Shown in pieces: positions 1 to 5,189 of a stretch of DNA of 8,049 nt. The notes under the pieces were generated by a model. That model had not been told where the DNA came from and did not search any database. It saw only the letters and a program-made list of their open reading frames with translations. Origin of the DNA: Bryobacterales bacterium. Its GTDB lineage: Bacteria; Acidobacteriota; Terriglobia; Bryobacterales; Bryobacteraceae. Location of the stretch: contig DOZZ01000024.1 of the NCBI GenBank assembly GCA_003517725.1, positions 3,810 through 11,858 on the forward strand, given 5' to 3'. Made by a program: the position numbers and the translations under genes. Position 1 is the stretch's first letter, and every line of letters begins with the position of its first letter.

Positions 1-28
1 TTGGTCCTGGGGTAAGGTTTGCACCATG

Positions 29-48
29 TTGGCACATATATAGATGCC
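29..48 (+). promoter_or_regulatory. Possible sigma-54-like or dyad element, degenerate
   Basis: TTGGCAC at 29-35 matches the -24 half of a sigma-54 promoter (TGGCAC). At the correct spacing the -12 half reads TAGAT where TTGCW is expected, so the invariant GC is GA. The same bases form an imperfect 18-bp dyad, GGCA-N10-TGCC at 31-48, around a TATATA core. It could be a decayed sigma-54 promoter, an operator or chance. A sigma-70 reading (TTGCAC at 19-24 with TAGATG at 41-46, 16-bp spacer) is equally weak. Confidence 0.2.
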
Positions 49-200
49 GAAAACCCGAGCCGTAGCTGTAATCCGTTACGGTTCGAACGCTTGCTCTATG
101 GGGTCTGTGCTTTTCGGCACGGAAGAGGGCACCGCCACGTGATCCTCGACGGAAACCGGCGGCCTGACGGCCAAATCCAACCAAGCTCAATCGTAACGAT

Positions 201-207
201 GAGGAGG
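201..207 (+). promoter_or_regulatory. Strong ribosome binding site pointing to the ATG at 217
   Basis: GAGGAGG is a near-perfect Shine-Dalgarno. It ends 9 bases before the ATG at 217-219, which is ideal spacing. That ATG is not in the frame of the Hsp20 domain. The in-frame ATG at 249 has no comparable site in front of it. This is the main evidence that translation originally began at 217 and that a base is missing between about 229 and 234. Confidence 0.7.
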
Positions 208-248
208 GTTAATCGTATGTTCGATACGATGCTCGTGACACCCGGCAG

Positions 249-644
249 ATGCTGGACCGATTCCGCCGGTCGTTTGACCAGGTGTTTGAGAATTTCTACA
301 ACTCCGGTTCGCGCTCTTTTGCGGGAAGCGGCAAGGCGGAGAGTACCTTGCTGCGGGCCATCGTTCCAGGCGTAGCCGAGAAGGACGTAAAGGTAAGCGT
401 GCAGCACAACCAGCTGATTCTGGAAGGTGAGCGCAGAGCTCCGCAGAATTGGTTCAATGGCGCGTATACGCAGTTGGCTTATGGCAAGTTTTACGTTTCG
501 CTGCCTCTACCCAACGGCCTCAATGTCGACAAGCTGACATGCCGCCTGCATGACGGCGTACTCGACATTGAGGTGCCGGTGGCGGAGCAGATGAAGCCCC
601 GCCAGATCCAATCGGGCGAAGTTCGTAAGACGATTGCGGCGTAA
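249..644 (+). CDS. Hsp20/alpha-crystallin small heat shock protein, probably frameshifted near its start
   Basis: An ATP-independent holdase of the cytoplasm that binds unfolding proteins and hands them to DnaK/ClpB-type refolding chaperones. From the ATG at 249 the product is 131 residues. The alpha-crystallin domain shows VPGV (39-42), the strand LILEGER (56-62) and the signature LHDGVLDIEVP (100-110). The start at 249 is the first in-frame ATG but lacks a ribosome binding site. The good site at 201-207 serves an ATG at 217 in another frame. Adding one base between 229 and 234 would join MFDTML to RDTRQMLDRF and give a natural N-terminus of about 142 residues. The domain also looks short at its front: the expected first strand before VPGV is reduced to roughly GKAESTLLRAI. 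The C-terminal I-x-I motif is not clear (RQIQSG). The family is certain. Whether the gene is intact, decaying or affected by a sequence error is open. Confidence 0.85.
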   Translation: MLDRFRRSFDQVFENFYNSGSRSFAGSGKAESTLLRAIVPGVAEKDVKVSVQHNQLILEGERRAPQNWFNGAYTQLAYGKFYVSLPLPNGLNVDKLTCRLHDGVLDIEVPVAEQMKPRQIQSGEVRKTIAA

Positions 645-655
645 GTAGCCGCAAC

Positions 656-682
656 GGGTGCCGGGCTACATTCCCGGCACCC
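656..682. terminator. GC-rich hairpin between convergent hsp20 and P1 peptidase genes
   Basis: GGGTGCCGGG (656-665) and CCCGGCACCC (673-682) form a perfect 10-bp stem with a 7-base loop. It begins 12 bases after the hsp20 stop, and its loop contains the stop codon of the opposing peptidase gene (666-668). No T-run follows on either strand, so it is not a classic intrinsic terminator. Its place between two converging genes still suggests bidirectional termination or 3'-end protection. Confidence 0.5.
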
Positions 683-1613
683 CGCCGAGCCCCTTCGCCG
701 CCCGCGCCGCGCGCAATATTGCCTGCGACACGGCTTCGGCCGCCGCGCTTCCCAATACGTTCAAATCCGCGCTTTGCGTGCCGCACGAAAAGGCGAACGT
801 GATATCTCCATCCATCAAAGTGTTCACCGGATATATGGTCCGTGCGGTACCCAGGCTGCCGAATTGGGCCAGCTTGGCCGCTCCTACTTTGGACAAGCGG
901 GCATTGGTCGCGACCACCACCAGCGTCGTATTATGCCGGCCGGGAAAGCCGGCCTTGATCTGTCCGCCCCGCAGCGCCGCCTCCGAATTAGCCAATTCGC
1001 GGCTGCTCGCCGAGACGCGCGCGCCCGCCACCGTCTTCCCCGTAGCCGGATCGCGCACGTCGCCCACGGCGTTGACCACAGCCAAAGCCGAGACCAGCGC
1101 CCCCCCGGCACTCACGGTGAAGCTGCCCACGCCACCTTTCATGGCCCGCGGCATGCCGAACAGCTTGCCGATGGTCGCGCCCGTGCCCGCCCCTATACTG
1201 CCTTCGAGCACCGGGTCCGCCGTGGCTGCCGCGGCCGCCGCCTCTCCCATTTCGCGGTCGGGCCGGATTTTGGCGCTGCCAATGGCGAGGTCGTACAGAA
1301 TGGCGCAGGGCACAATCGGGACGCGCGCCGCACCGGTTTCAAAGCCCACGCCATGCCGTTCCAGATAGCGCCGCACGCCCGCTGCCGCCTCCAGCCCAAA
1401 CGCGCTGCCGCCCGACAGCACCACCGCATGCACGCGGTCCGTGATGTGCCCCGGGCTCAGCACGTCGAGCTCGGAGCTTCCTGTAGCCGAGCCGCGAATA
1501 TCCACGCCGCCGATCGCGCCGCCGTCGAATAGGATCGCGGTGCAGCCGGTGATGGCGTCGAAGTTACTGGCGTGCCCCACGCGAACGCCGGCAATATCGG
1601 TCAGGCCTTTCAT
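666..1613 (-). CDS. P1-family (S58, DmpA/NylC-like) autoprocessing aminopeptidase or amide hydrolase
   Basis: An N-terminal nucleophile hydrolase of 315 residues. Members are made as an inactive precursor that cuts itself in front of a Ser or Thr, which then becomes the nucleophile. Known relatives are DmpA (D-/L-aminopeptidase), beta-peptidyl aminopeptidases and NylC (nylon-oligomer endohydrolase). Visible motifs are an N-terminal GVRVGH (9-14), SGGSAFGLEAA (67-77), GAGTGATIGK (141-150), VVNAVGDV (179-186), the cleavage site HNTT (227-230, predicted cut N228/T229) and NTLMDGDITFAFSCG (264-278). The Asn-Thr cut and the spacing of N181, T229, D268 and D270 match the NylC catalytic residues as I remember them, so a NylC-like Thr nucleophile is likely. 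No signal peptide is visible, so it is probably cytoplasmic. The ATG at 1613 is followed at once by the conserved family start, but it has no clear Shine-Dalgarno. It stands alone, tail to tail with hsp20 and divergent from mlaE. The substrate cannot be told. Confidence 0.92.
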   Translation of the reverse strand: MKGLTDIAGVRVGHASNFDAITGCTAILFDGGAIGGVDIRGSATGSSELDVLSPGHITDRVHAVVLSGGSAFGLEAAAGVRRYLERHGVGFETGAARVPIVPCAILYDLAIGSAKIRPDREMGEAAAAAATADPVLEGSIGAGTGATIGKLFGMPRAMKGGVGSFTVSAGGALVSALAVVNAVGDVRDPATGKTVAGARVSASSRELANSEAALRGGQIKAGFPGRHNTTLVVVATNARLSKVGAAKLAQFGSLGTARTIYPVNTLMDGDITFAFSCGTQSADLNVLGSAAAEAVSQAILRAARAAKGLGGVPGM

Positions 1614-1689
1614 GGCTTTAAGCTCACGCTTCTAAACCCAATATTTACTGATCTGTATGCTAGCATCGGTGTTTTGAGGCTGCCCCCGC
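1614..1689. promoter_or_regulatory. Divergent intergenic region, peptidase/mla operon
   Basis: These 76 bp must hold the start signals of both the - strand peptidase gene and the + strand mla operon unless promoters lie inside coding sequence. It is more AT-rich than its surroundings. A perfect 10-bp palindrome, ATGCTAGCAT, lies at 1657-1666, about 24 bases before the mlaE start. TATGCT (1656-1661) could be a + strand -10 box, but I find no matching -35. GAGG at 1676-1679 is a plausible Shine-Dalgarno for the TTG at 1690. Confidence 0.4.
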
Positions 1690-2448
1690 TTGCTTGAAAT
1701 ACTGAAGGGACCGGTCCAGGCCATCCAGGACTTCACCCAACTGGCCGGGCAGGCCGTGGGCAGCATCGGCCGCAAACCGCGCTACAGCGCCGACATCCTG
1801 ATTCAGATGGACGTCATCGGCGTCGGCAGCCTGCCCATCACGGTCCTGACCGGCTTCTTTAGCGGTGCCGTCATGGCTCTCCAGATGGGCCGCGCGCTGG
1901 CGCAATATGGGCAGACCGGACGCACCGGGCAGGTAGTCTCGATCATTCTGGTGCGCGAACTGGGCCCGGCGCTGACCGCGCTGCTGGTGGCCGGCCGCAA
2001 CTCCTCCGGCATCGCCAGCGAACTGGGCTCCATGAAGGTCACCGAGCAGATCGACGCCATGCGCGCGCTGGGCACCGATCCCGTGCAAAAGCTGGTGATG
2101 CCGCGCATGGTCGCTACCGCCATCATGCTGCCCTGCCTGACCGTCATTTCCGACTTCATCGGCATGTTCGGCGGCTTCGTGATCGGCGTGCTGATCTACC
2201 ATCTGACCGCGCGCAATTATTGGTCCAGCAGCTGGAAGGCACTGGAATGGAGCGATGTAGTGCAGGGCCTGCTCAAGCCCTTTATCTTCTCGTTCGTGGT
2301 TTCGCTGGTCGGCTGTTACTACGGCCTGCGCACCACCGGCGGCACGCAGGGCGTGGGCCGCGCCACCACCCAGGCAGTCGTCACGGCGTCCGTGCTGATC
2401 TTCGTGCTGACCTTCTTCATCACCAAGATCTTCGTGAGCGCGACATGA
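1690..2448 (+). CDS. mlaE: MlaE-type ABC transporter permease for phospholipids
   Basis: The integral inner-membrane subunit of the Mla/MCE lipid transporter. It moves lipid between the inner membrane and the periplasmic MCE ring, and is driven by MlaF. At 252 residues it has normal length. It starts with an amphipathic segment, followed by about five hydrophobic membrane segments near 43-65, 83-105, 138-172, 195-213 and 229-250. The family signature lies in 89-131: RELGPALTALLVAGR, then SELGSMKVTEQIDAMRALG, which contains the EQIDA coupling-helix motif that contacts the ATPase. The start is TTG: an in-frame stop at 1675-1677 leaves no ATG or GTG upstream, and GAGG sits 10 bases ahead. It is the first gene of the operon, with mlaF 16 bp downstream. 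The usual GRVGAG-type stretch reads GRNSSG here. Family call is firm. Direction of lipid movement cannot be read from sequence. Confidence 0.95.
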   Translation: MLEILKGPVQAIQDFTQLAGQAVGSIGRKPRYSADILIQMDVIGVGSLPITVLTGFFSGAVMALQMGRALAQYGQTGRTGQVVSIILVRELGPALTALLVAGRNSSGIASELGSMKVTEQIDAMRALGTDPVQKLVMPRMVATAIMLPCLTVISDFIGMFGGFVIGVLIYHLTARNYWSSSWKALEWSDVVQGLLKPFIFSFVVSLVGCYYGLRTTGGTQGVGRATTQAVVTASVLIFVLTFFITKIFVSAT

Positions 2449-2457
2449 GTGCGACAT
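2436..2457 (+). repeat. 11-bp tandem duplication across the mlaE stop codon
   Basis: GAGCGCGACAT (2436-2446) is followed directly by GAGTGCGACAT (2447-2457), with one mismatch. The stop TGA of mlaE (2446-2448) spans the junction, and a second stop, TAA at 2457-2459, lies in another frame. It may be a small slippage duplication that created the present end of MlaE and the gap to mlaF. It has no evident function. Confidence 0.5.
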
Positions 2458-2464
2458 AAGCCCA

Positions 2465-3319
2465 ATGGCCGAGCAGCAGCCGATTCTGGAATTCGACCAC
2501 GTGACGGTGTCGTTTGAAGATGTGGTGGCGCTGCAGGACGTCTCCTTTCGCGTCCTCGAGGGCGAGACGCGCATTCTGCTGGGCTCCGCCGGCAGCGGCA
2601 AGACCGTGCTGCTCAAAACCGCCATGGCGCTGAACTGCCCGCAACAGGGCACCGTGAAGTTTCAGGGCCAGGCCATCAGTGACCTGCCCGAGCGGCAGCT
2701 CTTCACGGTGCGCAGCCGCATGGGCATGCTGTTCCAGGAGAGCGCGCTGTTCGATTCCATGACCATCCAGCGCAATGTGGCCTATCCGCTGCTGAATCAG
2801 CGCCGCGGTGAGCCAGCTTCCAACGGAACACCCAAAGAAACAGCGCCCGCTCCGGTGGACCTTAACAAAGCCTTCGAACAGGTCCGCGAAGCCTTGCGCT
2901 TCGTGGAACTCGAGCGTACCCTTACCATGCTGCCCAGCGAACTGTCGGGCGGCATGCGGCGGCGCGTCGCCATTGCCCGCGCTTTCGTCACCCGCCCCCC
3001 GCTGTTGCTCTACGATTCGCCCACCGCCGGGCTCGACCCCATCACCGCGCATACCATCATGGCGCTCATCATCAAAGAGCGCGATCTCGATAACACCACC
3101 GCGCTGGTGGTGACGCACCGCTATCAGGATGGGAACCTGGTGGCCAATTTCCGCTACAATCCGGAGAATGGTGCGCTGGTCCCGGGCGCCGGAACCGCCG
3201 GCAAGAAGACCATCTTCATGGTGCTTAAGGAAGGCCGCTTGATCTTTGAAGGCGCCCAACAGGAGCTTGAAGCCTCGAAGGACGAATACGTTATTAAGTT
3301 TGTGAGGCCTCCCGACTAA
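2465..3319 (+). CDS. mlaF: MlaF-type ABC transporter ATPase with Ser in place of the Walker B catalytic Glu
   Basis: The cytoplasmic ATPase that powers the MlaE/MlaD lipid transporter, 284 residues. Motifs in order are Walker A GSAGSGKT (40-47), Q-loop Q91 in MLFQESALFDSMT, signature LSGGM (160-164), Walker B LLLYD (180-184), D-loop AGLDP (188-192) and H-loop H218 in VVTHR. Residue 185, normally the catalytic Glu of the DEP motif, is Ser (YDSPTAGLDP, codon TCG). The other ATP-site residues are present, so this may be a lineage variant rather than a dead protein. It is longer than E. coli MlaF (about 270 residues). The extra length lies in a linker of about 112-133 (rich in Pro, Ala and Thr) and in an insertion after the H-loop at about 222-249, before the usual FMVLKEGRLIFEG strand. 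The ATG at 2465 is 16 bp after mlaE; mlaD follows after 2 bp. No strong Shine-Dalgarno is visible, so coupling to mlaE is likely. Family call is firm. Confidence 0.93.
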   Translation: MAEQQPILEFDHVTVSFEDVVALQDVSFRVLEGETRILLGSAGSGKTVLLKTAMALNCPQQGTVKFQGQAISDLPERQLFTVRSRMGMLFQESALFDSMTIQRNVAYPLLNQRRGEPASNGTPKETAPAPVDLNKAFEQVREALRFVELERTLTMLPSELSGGMRRRVAIARAFVTRPPLLLYDSPTAGLDPITAHTIMALIIKERDLDNTTALVVTHRYQDGNLVANFRYNPENGALVPGAGTAGKKTIFMVLKEGRLIFEGAQQELEASKDEYVIKFVRPPD

Positions 3320-3321
3320 GC

Positions 3322-4395
3322 ATGCCGGCTCCACGCAGAGTGAAATGGGCGCAGTTGCGCGTCGGGCTGCTGGCAGTGGCCGCGATGGCCATTGCCGCCG
3401 TGCTGATTTTTCTGCTGACCAGCACCAGCACGCTCTTCGAGGGTACTTTTCGGGTGCGCACCTTCATGGAGGATTCGGCCGGCATGGCCGAAGGCGCGCC
3501 GGTGCGGCTCAACGGCATCCTGGTCGGAACCGTCGAGCACGTCAAGCTTTCGGGCGAGAAGAATAAGCTGCGGGTCGTCGAAATCGAGATGAGCGTCAAG
3601 GATCAATTTCACGCGCAGATTCCGGAAGACTCCGTGGCCGGCATCAGCGCCTCCAACCTGCTGGGCGACAAGTACATCAACATCACCAAGGGTCAGAGTC
3701 CGCGGCAGGTGGCCTCGAACGGCGAGATCAAGAGCCTGCAGGCCCAGGACATTCCGCAGTTGATGGCGCAGAGCGCCACCATCCTGACCCAGTTCCAGAA
3801 CATTCTGGGACGCGCCGATAACATCCTGGCCGACGTCGAGAACGGCAAAGGCAACATCGGTAAGCTGATCAAGGACGACGAGCTGTATACCCGCGTCAAT
3901 GCCACCGCCGCGCAGGTGCAAGCGCTGGTGGCCGACGTCAAGAACAGCAAGGGCACCATCAGCAAGCTGATCTACGACGACAGTCTTTACAATGAAATGC
4001 GCCGCCCCATCCAGCGCCTCGACGACATGCTGGCCGAGATACAGAAGGGCAAAGGCACGGCCGGCAAGCTGCTGAACGATACCGCGGTCTACGACGAAGC
4101 GCGGCTCTCCATCGCGCAGGCCCGCAAAATGCTGGACGACCTGAACGCCGGCAAAGGCACGGCCGGCAAGCTGCTGAAGGACGAAGAGCTCTACCGCCAG
4201 GTGAACGCCATCATGGGCAAGCTCAACCAGACCGTCGACAAGCTCAACAGCGGCCAAGGCACCCTGGGCCAGCTGATGGTGAACCCGCAGCTGTTCGATT
4301 CGCTGAACGGCGCCAGCCGCGAAATGAAGGCGCTGATGACGGACATGCGCGCCAACCCCAAAAAGTTCCTGCGCATCAAGCTGGCTATATTTTGA
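3322..4395 (+). CDS. mlaD: MlaD-type MCE-domain substrate-binding protein with five 34-residue C-terminal repeats
   Basis: The periplasmic, membrane-anchored lipid-binding subunit of the transporter. MCE proteins form hexameric rings with a central lipid pore. The 357-residue product has an uncleaved N-terminal membrane anchor (about 13-33), one MCE domain (about 40-124, including GMAEGAPVRLNGILVGTVEHV and ISASNLLGDKYINI), then a long helical tail. E. coli MlaD is about 183 residues, so this tail is large. From residue 175 the tail holds five repeats with an exact 34-residue period, starting at 175, 209, 243, 277 and 311. Each opens with a GKGT-x-GKLL-x-D-x-x-LY type motif followed by a helix of about 19 residues. 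The last copy is the most degenerate. By analogy with the needle-like tails of PqiB and Mce proteins, I infer an extension that reaches across the periplasm. No MlaC or MlaA gene is in view. It starts at ATG 3322, 2 bp after mlaF, and ends in a 4-bp overlap with the next gene. Confidence 0.93.
   Translation: MPAPRRVKWAQLRVGLLAVAAMAIAAVLIFLLTSTSTLFEGTFRVRTFMEDSAGMAEGAPVRLNGILVGTVEHVKLSGEKNKLRVVEIEMSVKDQFHAQIPEDSVAGISASNLLGDKYINITKGQSPRQVASNGEIKSLQAQDIPQLMAQSATILTQFQNILGRADNILADVENGKGNIGKLIKDDELYTRVNATAAQVQALVADVKNSKGTISKLIYDDSLYNEMRRPIQRLDDMLAEIQKGKGTAGKLLNDTAVYDEARLSIAQARKMLDDLNAGKGTAGKLLKDEELYRQVNAIMGKLNQTVDKLNSGQGTLGQLMVNPQLFDSLNGASREMKALMTDMRANPKKFLRIKLAIF
3844..4353 (+). repeat. Five tandem 102-bp (34-codon) coding repeats in mlaD
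   Basis: The units are 3844-3945, 3946-4047, 4048-4149, 4150-4251 and 4252-4353, with no indel between any of them. Protein consensus at the head of each unit is G-K-G-T-x-G-K-L-(L/I)-x-D-x-x-(L/V)-Y. Units 3 and 4 share a 29-base stretch with no mismatch (4048-4076 and 4150-4178), while the other units differ at many positions. This points to recent duplication or gene conversion between those two. Confidence 0.9.
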
Positions 4396-5189
4396 TTCGC
4401 CTGATCGTCAACGCCGATGATTTCGGCTTCAACCAGGATGTCAACGAAGGCATCCTTGAAGCCCATCGCAACGGCATCCTGACGGCCGCCACGCTGATGG
4501 CCAACGGCGAAGCTTTTGAACACGCCGTGGCCACCGCGCGCGCCAATCCGACGCTCGATGTCGGCTGTCATCTCACGTTGATCGGCGGCCGTTCCGTTCT
4601 CGATCCATCGCGCGAACTGCCCGCCACCATACCGGAACTTCTGGCGGCATTAACCCGGCGCAAGCTGCCGGTCTACGAGGAATTTCACGCGCAGGTCACG
4701 CGCATCAAGGCCGCCGGCATCGCGCCGACCCATCTGGACACGCACAAGCACACACATTTGGCTTGGCCCGTGCTGGCCGCGGTCGTGCGCATCGCGCGCG
4801 AGTTCGGCGTGCGCTGGGTACGCCGGCCATTCGATTTTTCCACTCCCGACGCCGCCCCGCTCTCGACGCGCCTGGTGCACCGGGCCATGCGCACGCAGCA
4901 GCGCTATTTTCAGCGCACTCTGGCGCGCGCCGGCGTGCGCGCCACGGACCACTTCGCCGGCTTCCAGTTGACCGGCCGGTTAGGCACGGCCGAGCTGGTA
5001 GACCTGATCGGCCGTCTTCCGGACGGCATTACCGAGCTAATGTGCCACCCGGGCTACATGGGGCGCGAGTTGCCCGGGGCCAGCACGCGACTGAAGCAGA
5101 GCCGCGAGATCGAATTGCACGCGCTGACCTCGCCCGAGGCGCGCGCCGCTCTCGAACGCCGCCGCGTGCAGCTCTCGGCCTACGCCTGA
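4392..5189 (+). CDS. hpnK: ChbG/HpnK (YdjC-like) family carbohydrate or hopanoid deacetylase
   Basis: A metal-dependent deacetylase of 265 residues in the YdjC-like family. ChbG removes an acetyl group from chitooligosaccharides. HpnK is linked to hopanoid gene clusters, where it acts on the acetylglucosamine head group of a hopanoid intermediate. Visible motifs are NADDFG (7-12), GCHLTL (58-63), the His-rich THLDTHKHTHL (113-123) and CHPGYMG (218-224). These supply the Asp and His residues expected for metal binding and catalysis. The start is TTG, overlapping the mlaD stop as TTGA (4392-4395), and the conserved family N-terminus begins at once (MIRLIVNADD). No signal peptide is seen, so it is cytoplasmic. 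It follows the mla genes and overlaps rsmI by one base. Context with a lipid transporter favours HpnK over ChbG, but no other hpn gene is in the window, so the symbol is tentative. The family is certain. Confidence 0.88.
   Translation: MIRLIVNADDFGFNQDVNEGILEAHRNGILTAATLMANGEAFEHAVATARANPTLDVGCHLTLIGGRSVLDPSRELPATIPELLAALTRRKLPVYEEFHAQVTRIKAAGIAPTHLDTHKHTHLAWPVLAAVVRIAREFGVRWVRRPFDFSTPDAAPLSTRLVHRAMRTQQRYFQRTLARAGVRATDHFAGFQLTGRLGTAELVDLIGRLPDGITELMCHPGYMGRELPGASTRLKQSREIELHALTSPEARAALERRRVQLSAYA

Larger units (their letters stand above)
1..216 (+). other. Leader region upstream of hsp20, no convincing gene
   Basis: No coding region here has protein-like character. The open frames on both strands (a + frame from 19 and a - frame over 96-407) look like arbitrary translations and overlap the Hsp20 domain. 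The stretch holds a possible promoter element near 29-45, a weak inverted repeat (CCGTA at 60-64 with TACGG at 77-81) and a strong Shine-Dalgarno at 201-207. I looked for a CIRCE operator (TTAGCACTC-N9-GAGTGCTAA) and did not find one. No tRNA cloverleaf could be built around the GGTTCGAA-like string near 80-87. Confidence 0.5.

Noticed and set aside
59..90. Possible tRNA T-arm (GGTTCGAA-like string)
   Set aside because: No acceptor or anticodon stems could be paired around it.
19..375. 118-residue + frame that contains the ATG at 217
   Set aside because: Only MFDTML after the ribosome binding site looks meaningful, as the detached N-terminus of Hsp20. The rest has no protein character.
658..682. 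Classic Rho-independent terminator
   Set aside because: The stem is strong but no T-run follows on either strand, so it is kept only as a hairpin between convergent genes.
658..1532. Two + strand open frames (236 and 252 residues) opposite the P1 peptidase
   Set aside because: No recognisable motif. The - strand frame has the full set of catalytic motifs of its family.
1660..2652. 330-residue antisense open frame across mlaE and the start of mlaF
   Set aside because: Shadow of high-GC coding sequence; it would also cross an operon junction on the other strand.
2420..3334. 304-residue antisense open frame across mlaF
   Set aside because: Low-complexity His/Gly/Ala-rich translation with no family motif. 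The + strand holds complete ABC ATPase motifs.
3316..4257. 313-residue antisense open frame across mlaD with repeated LAGRAFA-like strings
   Set aside because: The apparent repeats are the reverse reading of the 102-bp mlaD repeats, not a separate repeat protein.
4763..5188. Long open extension in the rsmI frame upstream of ATG 5189, which would give a 416-residue protein
   Set aside because: It overlaps hpnK, whose motifs (H-rich segment, HPGY) lie in the other frame. The extension is Arg/Ala/His-rich noise typical of a shadow frame in high-GC DNA, and the RsmI family starts at VATPIGNL.
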